Source: Mesostigma viride
Lineage: Eukaryota > Streptophyta > Mesostigmatophyceae > Mesostigmatales > Mesostigmataceae
Reading direction: 5' to 3'
Assembly: GCA_009746045.1 (NCBI GenBank)
Contig: RPFO01002089.1
Location: 12,501-35,000 of the forward strand
DNA: 22,500 bases
Part shown: piece by piece, positions 9,933 through 17,466 of the stretch
How positions within the stretch are numbered: the stretch's first letter is position 1
Layout: each line of letters starts with the position of its first letter
Program-made: the position numbers and the translations under genes
The notes under the pieces: generated by a model
What the model saw: only the letters and a program-made list of their open reading frames with translations
Told to the model about the DNA's origin: nothing
Database searches by the model: none

Positions 9933-10335
9933 TGTACAAGAACTCGCCTTTCGCGTGCCCAGCCTTACAAAGCTTCAAAAGGTAGTGGGATGACGCAGGT
10001 ACCTGACGCCAGCTGGCTTGATTGATTCCCAGTGTGCATGTGCTGTGGGCCATTGAATTTATCTCCAAACATTGTGGATATGCGTTGCACATGGGCAGTC
10101 GCCCCAACGGGTGCCAACTAGCCATGCGGCAGTTCCAAGGGGTTATCGTGGACAGCAGGGTGACAGCCTAGTGATGGTGGTGCAGCACCTTGGAAGCATC
10201 TGGAACGGTGTGAACTAGGCTATATAATTACTACTTATAGACTTATAATAATATTTGTTTATGTGTATGGGTCATCTTGCGATACATCATAACTAGCGTT
10301 GTCACTGATTTATTTTCATGGTTCATCACCAGTGT
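9933..10335. other. Stretch without an assignable gene
   Basis: The left part (to about 10125) has short open frames on the minus strand, including a possible exon-like stretch ending in donor GGTACCTG near 10000, with no recognisable motif. The right part (10215-10320) is AT-rich with TATAATTA-type runs. Nothing firmer can be said. Confidence 0.4.
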
Positions 10336-10504
10336 GGTGCCCACAACCCTGTAACTAGGAACTAGATAGCTAGCATCATCCATTCCATCCCATGTTCAAA
10401 CGCACGCCATCCCCTGTTCGAACGCTCGAGTTTAACTAATTAATCCCATGTTCCCCTCCCACTGAGTCCCTCACGTGACGCAGTCACGTGTCTATTAATT
10501 AATT
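10336..10504 (+). mobile_element. Family A LINE 3' end, 5'-truncated copy (plus orientation)
   Basis: From GGTGCCCACAACCCTG onward this is the 3' untranslated end of the same LINE that lies in opposite orientation at 10893-13927. Shared landmarks in order are GTAACTAGG, CTAGATAGC, CCATTCCATCCCATGTTC, CTCCCACTGAG, CACGTGACGCAGTCACGTG and the tail TCTATTAATTAATT. It contains an extra segment of about 55 bp near 10395-10450 that partly duplicates CCCATGTTC. No coding part is present. Confidence 0.7.
10472..10490. promoter_or_regulatory. Dyad motif CACGTGACGCAGTCACGTG in a LINE A tail
   Basis: Two G-box/E-box CACGTG hexamers flank TGACGCAGTCA. The same motif is at 10925-10943, 14446-14464 (one change), 21416-21434 (one change) and partially at 21451-21467, always in family A 3' ends. 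It is a conserved part of the element; binding by bZIP or bHLH proteins is only a possibility. Confidence 0.5.
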
Positions 10505-10576
10505 CACCAGTGTGTGGTTTGTCTAATGCCCTCCACTGATTAATTAATTAATCAATCTAATGCCCTCCATTGATTG

Positions 10577-10892
10577 GGGGACGGGACATGCCCGAATTTT
10601 TTGGCGCCAAAAAATTCGCGTCGGAACCAAATTAAGGTCATAAATTTCACGTGCACGGTGCGCGCACCCCTTGCGGAAGTGGCCATGGCGACTGCGTTCA
10701 GGCGAAACTACCACACTAGGGCAGGCGAAATGCAAAAATACTCGAATCTAAAAGATGATGAGTTTATGATGTTAGTTTGTGGCGGAAATCAGCTGGATTA
10801 CAATATCGCTGTTGTTTTTTTATGCCATCGGCATGGGGGGTAATCTGAATTTTTTGGTCGCGCGGAATGAAATACAATTCATGATAGCGGCT
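10577..10892 (+). mobile_element. Left-end fragment of the TTAA transposon (second copy)
   Basis: About 316 bp that follows the first 325 bp of the element at 2582 almost throughout, with small indels: GGGGACGGGACATGCCCGAA, the GGCGCC palindrome, CACGGTGCGCGCACCCC, TGGCGACTGCGTT, GATGATGAGTTTAT, AATATCGCT, TTTTTTGGTCGCG. The right half is missing; the copy ends where the LINE tail begins. Its left flank is GATTG, not TTAA, so it was probably moved or cut by recombination. Confidence 0.75.
10594..10617. promoter_or_regulatory. 24-bp perfect palindrome centred on GGCGCC
   Basis: Two opposed E2F-like TTTTGGCGC sites flanked by GAA/TTC make 24 bases of perfect dyad symmetry. The copy at 2602-2617 keeps 16. 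Transcription-factor binding is an inference. Confidence 0.4.
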
Positions 10893-11028
10893 GTAATTAA
10901 TTAATTAATTAATTAATTAATAGACACGTGACTGCGTCACGTGAGCATAAGTCCTCAGTGGGAGCGGAACATGGGATGGAATGGATGGTATAAGCTATCT
11001 AGGTCCTAGTTACAGGGGTGTGGGCACC

Positions 11029-11364
11029 GCGGCCCGAATCGCTATGAATGCCATACTTGGTCACACGCGGAGCCCCCACAGGCTTGGGGGTGGTCTCCTT
11101 CATCACTACTTGCCATCTATCCTTGCGCACCATCTGCCTCCATATTACATGCAGACAAACCAGGAGGCTGCCCGGGGGTGAGCCCGTCACGTCTAGTGTA
11201 GCACATGTCCATGCCGAGTCTATCACGAAAAGTCCACGGGTGGCGGCCCTGCCGCGCGCGGCCGGGGGCACGCCAGGTGAGGACATATCGCCCAGGCTGG
11301 GCGGGCTTGGTGCCAGCTAGTCTATCTGATGTATCTACCTGATTTGTGCGGGCCAGGTGCCCGG
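11029..11364 (-). pseudogene. LINE A C-terminal module, out of frame with the RT
   Basis: After the TAG at 11365 another frame continues AGHLARTNQVDTSDRLAG, then PGRYVLTW, then (from about 11286) WRQMVRKDRWQVVMKE and PKPVGAP. The same order occurs in family B at the right end of the window: GHLARISQVDTALGLAGPK, PGRHILTW, MQNKKRWQKIVQ, APVGKPP. The two families share this tail, so it is a genuine part of the LINE protein; the function is unknown. Confidence 0.65.
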
Positions 11365-12742
11365 CTAGGCCCAGGCGCAGGTGTGCCTAATAATGTGGGA
11401 AACATAGGGCAAATCAGCGTACAAATCCTCATTACTAATGTGCAAACCAAAGGGGATGTTAAGGGCCTTGCGCAGCATCTTGGTGACGGCGCCGTCGAGT
11501 CGTTGCTCCAGCTCCTGCATCAGTGTCCACGTCTCGGCGCCGTAGGTCAGGATCGTCAGAATGACGACCTTGAAGAGGTCACGCTTGACGATCCGGGGTA
11601 GGGCGGGGTTGCTCCACCAGCGGCGGTGGTCATGGAGGTGCGCCCACGCCATGCCGATCCGTGTCGTCATGGCGTCCTCGCAGTCGGGAAGCCAACTGCC
11701 GAGCAGCTTGAAGCGGCCTGAAGTAGGGTAGTTGACCTCGGCATCGTCTAAGAGGCGGAGTGTGGGTGGGGGCCCTGCCATGCCGAGGGCCAGGGCCTCC
11801 GTTTTGGGGCTGATTTCTAGACCAACCGCCCGAGCCTCGAGCGCCAGGCAGTCCAGCCAAAGTTGGGCAGACTCCGGCTTCTCGATGAGCGTGATGTCGT
11901 CGGCATAAATGAGGTCAGCTAGTGAATTCTGCTGGTTAGTCGGCCCCCCTTCCCCAAGCTCGTTCGTGATCGCTAGGCCAGGGGCACGGCCTGCAATGCT
12001 AGCAAAGCGAGCACGTGCCTGGCGCATAACATAATCCACCACAATAATAAACAGGTACGGCGACAGGACGCAACCCTGCCAGACGCCGGTCTGCAGTGGG
12101 CAGGGCGGGGTAATGCCGTGTTGAGTGCGCACTGAAGTGGTCGACCCCTCATACAGCGTGCGGATGACGGTAATCAGGGGAGTGGGGACGCGAGCGCGAG
12201 CAAGTACAGCCCACAGAGCGTCCCAGAGGACAGAATCAAAAGCCTTGATGAAGTCGACGAAGATCAGGATGGCGGGAAACTCACCAGGTTGCAGGAGAGC
12301 GATTTCCTCGAAGAGGCGACGCGCGACGAAGATGGCCATGACGGTGTTGCGCCCAGGACGGAAGCCCATTTGACTTTCCCCAAGGTGACAGTCGAGGGCA
12401 GAACGAAGGCGGTTGAGGATCATGCGCATGAACAACTTAAGTGCGGCGCTCTGGATGCAGACTCCTCTGTAGTTGGCGGGGTCGTCAGGGGAACCTTTGT
12501 TTTTGTACAGCATAATACGGTAGCTGTGCTGCCACTCAGGAATCGGCGGCGCGTCGGCAAGCAGGATCCGGTTGCAGACGTCAAGCAGGAACCCCATGAG
12601 CGCCGTCAGCTTAATCACCGGGGCTGGGAGCTGGTCAGGTCCAACGGCAGCATAGAAGCGGAGTTGCTTGGCGGCGGTGCTCAGCTCGAGCTCGGTGAAC
12701 GGCGGGAGCTCGATCGTTGGGGTGGGCCAGGGGTTCCGTCAG
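11365..12742 (-). pseudogene. LINE A reverse transcriptase domain
   Basis: Open from about 12742 to the TAG at 11365, starting ELPPFTELELSTAAKQL. Reverse transcriptase blocks are clear, counted from codon 12618: ANYRGVCIQSAALKLFMRMI (about 48-67), QMGFRPGRNT (83-92), FVDFIKAFDSVLWDAL (120-135), LQTGVWQGCVLSPYLF (175-190), LIYADDITLI (236-245) with the catalytic YADD, then FKLLGSWLPD and ILTYGAETWTLMQELEQRLD. All catalytic Asp residues are intact in this segment. The upstream frame is separated from the endonuclease by a frameshift, and the downstream module by a 5-nt insertion, so this is a fragment of a dead element. Confidence 0.9.
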
Positions 12743-13927
12743 GGCTGGGTACGTGTAGTCCTGCTCAGCGGCGGGCGGCGTGGGCGGCGCAGGGACGTCC
12801 GCCGGTGCTACTGCCAGGCGTGCGGCCGCCAGAGGGCCAAGCGGCGGAGGCGGCGGGGGGGCGCCGAGCAGCCGGGACTGGGAGGAATACCACTGGTCGA
12901 GCTGCTGCTGCGGTGAGCCAGAGAGCGTCCGCGGCGCCGGCTGCGCGCCGCCGGCGGGCCGTTGGGCGTGGCGCAGGCGGGTCCAGGCGTACTTGCCGTG
13001 CTGGTCCTTGAGGTGGGCGAAGTACTCGCGGACATGAAGGTCCTCCTGCTCCTTGGTCGCCTGCGGCGGATGGCCGAGTGGTAATCGGCTTTGACGGGCG
13101 GGCGTAGCGGGCGGCCGGGGTCGCTGTTGTCGCGCAGGGCTTGCCGGGCCTGGATGACGGCGGGGAGCCGGTGCAGGCTGGTGAAGCGGGGCGGGCGGCG
13201 GGGGGGCAGCAGGGCCCCGGCCGCAGGCAGCTTGTCAGCGAGGCCGGTGCCGAGGGCCAATGCCGGGCCGGCAGCGAACAGCTGGGCGTGGCTGGCCGGG
13301 ATGTCCAACACGTCGACGAACGCCTCTGCCGCGCGCTTGTGGGCGCGTTTTTCAGGGAAGTCCTCCCTAGCGTCGTCAGATTTCTCGAGCAACTGCAGTG
13401 TGCGCAAATCAGGTGGTGCCACGTGCTTGCGAAAGGGCGAGGGGAATCGCAGGCGGATGCGGGCGGTGACGATGCGATGATCGGAGCGCACCAGGGGGAT
13501 CACATGCGAGCGGGCAGCTAGTACAGATCCTTGATGACGCTTGCGCATTACAACATAGTCAATGCAGCGTTCAGTGCCAGTTGGCGAGGTGTGTGTGACC
13601 AAAGCATCTGGACTATGTGGAAAGCGGGTGTTGGCAGTGACCAAATCGCATGTCGTAAGCAAATCAGCAAAAGGTTTAGTGTTGGCATTGGAGACCGTAC
13701 CGTTGGGGGCGTGCTGACATCCGCCAGTACCCGGTGGTAGCGTGGCGTTGGCGTCCAGCAGCAGAGCGAGGCAGTTGCGACCATGCAGGGATGCCGTTCG
13801 CCAGGTTCTCCAGCGCTGCAAAGAAGTCCTTGCGATCTTGTTCTGGGTGGCCGGAGTGGGGTGCGTAACCAACGCCCACCGTCAGCGCGTCGGTCGAGTG
13901 GCCCTCCATCGAATGAAAAGTGGCCAT
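12735..13927 (-). pseudogene. LINE A endonuclease and linker, broken by frameshifts
   Basis: The first frame (13927 down to about 13790) reads GVGYAPHSGHPEQDRKDFF, typical of the middle of LINE AP-endonucleases. After a frameshift a second frame gives LALLLDANATLPPG (the GDFNA-type motif), TGTERCIDYVVMRKRH (the IDY motif) and VIPLVRSDHRIVTARI (the SDH motif), which together carry catalytic Asp and His. A second shift near 13065 leads to KEQEDLHVREYFAHLKDQHG and a Pro-rich linker rich in PPPPPLGPLAARLAVAP. Expected role: nick target DNA to prime reverse transcription. This copy cannot make the protein. Confidence 0.8.
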
Positions 13928-14061
13928 AGTTAGCTGGGCATAGCTTGATAGATCATGGGGCTGCAGGTGCCCTGGGGCACCTAGAACAAGTGTCGTTTAC
14001 ATTCCCACCCTTGCAGGAAGTAGCTTAGAACGTATTATAGGCCATCTGCCCCTTCTCTGGG
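13928..14061. other. Short spacer between LINE fragments
   Basis: No gene. A near-palindrome AGGTGCCCTGGGGCACCT lies at about 13964-13981. Confidence 0.4.
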
Positions 14062-14118
14062 CTATGTGCTACATATACTCCCAACGGAGTTATGTTCCTA
14101 ATTAATTAATTAATTAAT
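14062..14118 (+). mobile_element. Family B LINE tail, minimal copy
   Basis: CTATGTGCTACAT, CTCCCAACGGAG and TATGTTCCTAATTAATT match the last 45 bp of the family B element (GAATATGTGCTACATGATC, CTCCCAACGGAG), followed by an (AATT)n tail. Confidence 0.65.
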
Positions 14119-14403
14119 CCACTCCCTCTCCCTTCTTTGGACTGCCATGCAGAACAAGCAGCGGTGGCAGAAGATTGTCCAGGCTCACACGCCAGCCCCT
14201 GTGGGCAAGCCACCCCCCCCCAAGAGGAAGGGGCGTTTTGCTGAATAGCGTAGTTAGGGTTTTTGACTAGACTAGATAGCTTAGAGCTAGGTTAGTTCGA
14301 TTACGCGGCTTCCTCCACCTCCACCACCCATCAAGGAATATGTGCTACATGATCTCCCAACGGAGGCATGTTATAATTTAATAATTTAATTTTAATTTTT
14401 AAA
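14119..14403 (+). mobile_element. Family B LINE 3' end, 5'-truncated
   Basis: Plus-strand copy of the family B 3' end found in minus orientation at 21632-21925. It carries the last 42 codons (14120-14248) in an unbroken frame: WTAMQNKQRWQKIVQ, PAPVGKPPPPKRKGRFAE, stop. It then has about 150 bp of 3' untranslated region and an AT-only tail (TTATAATTTAATAATTTAAT). Confidence 0.8.
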
Positions 14404-14507
14404 TCCATTCCATCCCATGTTCCCCTCCCACTGAGGACTTATGCTCACGGGACGCAGTCACGTGTTAATTAATTGATTGATTAATTAATTAATTAATTAA
14501 TTATTTC
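14404..14507 (+). mobile_element. Family A LINE 3' end, solo tail
   Basis: CCATTCCATCCCATGTTC, CTCCCACTGAGGACTTATG, CACGGGACGCAGTCACGTG (one change in the dyad motif) and a long (TTAA)n/(GATT)n tail match the family A 3' end at 10893-10990 in opposite orientation. Confidence 0.75.
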
Positions 14508-14877
14508 ACGCGCCGGTCCCCCCCCAACTTGAGTACATACCTACATCCCATGCATAATCTTGCTCGGTGCCGCGCTACAAGTGCCAGGATGCCTCACACA
14601 ATATAGCAGCCAGCACAGCACACCAAACTGTGGTGTGATGTGGTGTGCTGGCTGAGCACTACAAAACATGGCTCTCTACATAAAACCGAGACATGTGACA
14701 GTTCAGGAAATCATGTCATTTCGAACGAGGCTATGTTCTTGAGCAAATGCAACAACTTCTCCTGCTGGCAGATGACATTCTGCAGGTAAGCCTATCCACC
14801 TGCGCGTGCCACCTTGGAACCTGTGCATAACAGACTGCCGTGCGATAAGTTAGTATTGAAGTTTCTATTGCAAGTCC
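14508..14877. other. Downstream region of the aspartyl-protease-like gene
   Basis: Probably includes that gene's 3' untranslated region (minus strand). An imperfect hairpin sits at 14608-14653, with arms AGCCAGCAC..CACACCA and TGGTGTGCTGGCT. No TGTAA signal is seen on the minus strand and no gene is recognised. Confidence 0.4.
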
Positions 14878-17466
14878 TCAAAAGAACTTCCCGGTCTTGC
14901 CGAATTGCGATGGAGGCCGCTGCACATTGGAGAACGACAGCCTGCCACCACCCACATCCAACACGAGATGGCATTCGCGCAGTATCTCCGCGCACACCGC
15001 GCCGTCGGCATACACTGACAGCTCCAAGTCGGCAGGATCTTCGCCGGCTGGTGGGCTGGACATGTTCGAGCGTGCCGAGTCATTTCCTGAAGCAGCGCCT
15101 CTGTTTGGCTGCGTGCCCACGTGAACAAGCGTGCGAATGTACTTGAAGTTCGCTCCAACAAACTCCAAGCTGGGCAGCCGAAATGTGGCAACGGACGGCT
15201 CTTGCTGGTGTTTGCCCCTACCATTGTCACCACTGCTGACATCTTGCCACCGCGCTTGGCTGCCGCCAGCACCGCTTACCATACCTGAGGACGGAGGCAG
15301 TAGGAAACAACGGTCGAGGATTCCCAAGCCTTGTACAACTCGGGTGCCAAAAATAGCACCAACACCCCCGACACCCAGGCTCAGCTTAAATAGGCCCGTA
15401 TCATCACTGAAACCGACATGGCTGTGCGGGAGACACGCAGGGTCCAGCGTGTTCCTATCTGCCTCCACAGATGGCCCAGCCTCCCCCCGTGCATGGCCGT
15501 TCCCTGGCTGCGGTGCCCCCTTACCCTGCAGCAGCCGCCACCGCCGCTGCCTGGAATCGCTCCATGCGGGGTTGGCGGGCTGTGCCGGCGCCCCCCCCCC
15601 CTCTTCCCCGCCTGCCTCGCCATCCTCCGCACGATCGTCCAACGAGAAACCTGCGATCACATGCGGCTGGTCGGCGATGAACCACAGCTTCTGCCATCCT
15701 ACTGCCACCCTGGCAGGTGGGTCATACGTTCGTGGATCATGCACCCAGACGGATAGCTTCCCGGGTGTTGGGGACCCTGGGGCGCGAGGCTCGGACTTCA
15801 CCTCGATGACAGCACACCGGCAGACGTCACCGCCAATGACGCCCGCCACTGCCTCGGGCCCGCGAACCGCGCCATCCAGCGCCATGCTGGTGAACAGGGG
15901 ACCCTGTAGCGTCAGCGCACCAAGCTGCAGGGAGCTGCTGCGGTGAAGGCGGGTGATGATGGCCCCGCCCAGCCCGTTCAGGTGCTGCTCCCCAAATGCT
16001 GGCAGCTGCAGCGCGTCGGCCACCTGCGGCGTGATGGCCAGGCCGGACGTGCTCGGGTCCAAAATGAACCAGCCGACGTCACGGCCGTCCACCCGCGGGC
16101 GCACCAGGACGTGCCCCCCTTGGCTGCGCATAGCAGGCACACTCGCGTCCGCACCTGCTGGGGGAGCGCCCGCGCGAGCTGACTCATCCATCGGCACGGC
16201 GTCACCCGGTGGGCCGAACGAAGCATGCTCTGGCACGCGAGGGATGGGGGGGCACGCGAACAAGTGTGTGGGCGTGGTCGCGGCCACATTGGGGGACATG
16301 CTGCGGGGTGGAGACCCTCCCCCCCGCGATGGGTCCCGACGCTCCTCCCCACGGTGATGCTCCTCCCCACGGGACCTGTCCACTGCACCCGCGGCAACAG
16401 GCAGGTTGGGCGTGGCCCCCGATGGCCGCCGCCGGCTGCCAGCATCCTCCCCCGGTGCATCCCCAGCGTCATGAACGCAGGTACTATCCCCTTCCACCTG
16501 CACGCTCTGGATGGCATAGTGGTTACTGCCCCCTGCCGCCAGGCTGTGCACAACGTTATGGGGGAGCATGCGGGGTCGCGTCTCCCCCAGAGAGCTTGCA
16601 GGGCTGGCCTCCCCCTGAACGTCATGCCACGCGGAGAGGTGCCAGGTGTCCCAGCCAGCACACGTCAGCAGCGCCATGCCCTGAGGCCGCCATGTGTCGC
16701 AGCAGACGGTGACGCACGCTGGCACGCAGCCATCCCGCAGGCGCATCCACACCCGCAGCCACGAGCGCTTGCCGTCGCCAGAGGCCGTCGCCAACCGTGC
16801 GATGCTCTGCTGGAATCGCGGGTCGTGGGTGAAGGCGGCCCACCAGTCCGCGGGCGATGATGTGGGGCGTGGGGGTGACGTCCCCCCGGCGGCCCCCCCA
16901 TCCACCCCCTCCAGCCCCTCTCCCTCCACGCCCACCTCCAGACGGGGCAGCACGTGGGGCGACAGCCACTGGCACGTGCGGAACCAGGCGGCCAGCAGCA
17001 GCAGCTCGCGGTCCTCCAGGTGGAGCGAGCGGGGGACTCCGTACAGGTCCACCTGCCACGTGTCGCTCTCCCGACCAGCGTTCCCCGGCAGGTGGCCGCC
17101 ACCGAAAGGCAGGAGCAATGACTTGCCGGTGTTATCAGGAACACGGATGGCTCCTTTTTCCACAAAACCTCCAGCTGGCGCATGCCAAAGATCCCAGGAG
17201 GAAGATAGGCCCAGCATTTTCCCCGTTCCCTTGAGGTAGAAAAGGGAGCTGGCTTGCCCGGTCATGCCGAGCGACCCTTGCATTTTCTTTAAAATGCCTT
17301 CATTCTCGCTCCCGCTATAACATTTTATAAGCATAGCGGAAGCCCGCCATCGACCGCTTGCGGACAGCTTTGAAGAAGAAGGCTTTAGAGGGAAACGCTC
17401 TTGCGGGCAAAGGCCATGCCAGGACAGCCTGAGAATGCCTGGAAGCTGGAAACAAGCGTCGCGCAT
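14878..17466 (-). CDS. Aspartyl-protease-like (retropepsin-fold) protein with altered DTG motif
   Basis: An 862-codon frame with no stop or required intron. Residues 1-60 are Arg/Ser-rich, possibly a targeting peptide. Residues 75-285 form a Trp-rich N-terminal region (KGTGKMLGLSSSWDLWHAP, LEDRELLLLAAWFRTCQWLS, WLRVWMRLRDG). A disordered Gly/Pro/Arg linker spans about 286-448. The protease-like part starts at 451: HVLVRPRVDGRDVGWFILD, with Asp470 then PSTSGLAI, where a protease would have DTGAS or DSGAS. It continues LQLGALTLQGPLF, AGVIGGDVCRCAVIEV (flap region), a second lobe DTGLFKLSLGVGGVGAIF (689-706) and a closing strand CHLVLDVGGGRLSF (832-845). The catalytic Asp survives but the Thr and Gly of the motif are replaced, so activity is doubtful. 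The ATG at 17466 is the furthest upstream; Met45 or Met62 could also serve. Confidence 0.7.
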   Translation of the reverse strand: MRDACFQLPGILRLSWHGLCPQERFPLKPSSSKLSASGRWRASAMLIKCYSGSENEGILKKMQGSLGMTGQASSLFYLKGTGKMLGLSSSWDLWHAPAGGFVEKGAIRVPDNTGKSLLLPFGGGHLPGNAGRESDTWQVDLYGVPRSLHLEDRELLLLAAWFRTCQWLSPHVLPRLEVGVEGEGLEGVDGGAAGGTSPPRPTSSPADWWAAFTHDPRFQQSIARLATASGDGKRSWLRVWMRLRDGCVPACVTVCCDTWRPQGMALLTCAGWDTWHLSAWHDVQGEASPASSLGETRPRMLPHNVVHSLAAGGSNHYAIQSVQVEGDSTCVHDAGDAPGEDAGSRRRPSGATPNLPVAAGAVDRSRGEEHHRGEERRDPSRGGGSPPRSMSPNVAATTPTHLFACPPIPRVPEHASFGPPGDAVPMDESARAGAPPAGADASVPAMRSQGGHVLVRPRVDGRDVGWFILDPSTSGLAITPQVADALQLPAFGEQHLNGLGGAIITRLHRSSSLQLGALTLQGPLFTSMALDGAVRGPEAVAGVIGGDVCRCAVIEVKSEPRAPGSPTPGKLSVWVHDPRTYDPPARVAVGWQKLWFIADQPHVIAGFSLDDRAEDGEAGGEEGGGAPAQPANPAWSDSRQRRWRLLQGKGAPQPGNGHARGEAGPSVEADRNTLDPACLPHSHVGFSDDTGLFKLSLGVGGVGAIFGTRVVQGLGILDRCFLLPPSSGMVSGAGGSQARWQDVSSGDNGRGKHQQEPSVATFRLPSLEFVGANFKYIRTLVHVGTQPNRGAASGNDSARSNMSSPPAGEDPADLELSVYADGAVCAEILRECHLVLDVGGGRLSFSNVQRPPSQFGKTGKFF

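Larger units (their letters stand above)
10893..13927 (-). mobile_element. Family A LINE (non-LTR retrotransposon), 5'-truncated and frameshifted
   Basis: On the minus strand, in order: the C-terminal half of an AP-type endonuclease, a Pro-rich linker, a reverse transcriptase, a C-terminal GHLAR module, a 3' untranslated region from about 11029, and an (AATT)n tail at 10893-10921. At least three frameshifts (near 13790, 13065 and 12730) and a 5-nt insertion near 11366 break the frame, so the copy is dead. The 5' end is lost: the endonuclease's N-terminal half is absent. No target-site duplication could be identified. Confidence 0.85.

Noticed and set aside
10336-11028. A fold-back or MITE element with terminal repeats of more than 120 bp
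   Set aside because: Both arms are recognisable LINE A 3' ends and the centre is a fragment of an unrelated TTAA transposon; no target duplication flanks the pair.
12289-13011. A 240-codon plus-strand open frame
   Set aside because: Antisense shadow of the LINE A reverse transcriptase and linker; composition is Arg/Ala/Gly-rich without motifs.
15131-15946. A 271-codon plus-strand open frame
   Set aside because: It lies wholly antisense to the aspartyl-protease-like gene; GC-rich coding sequence commonly leaves the opposite strand open, and it has no family motif.
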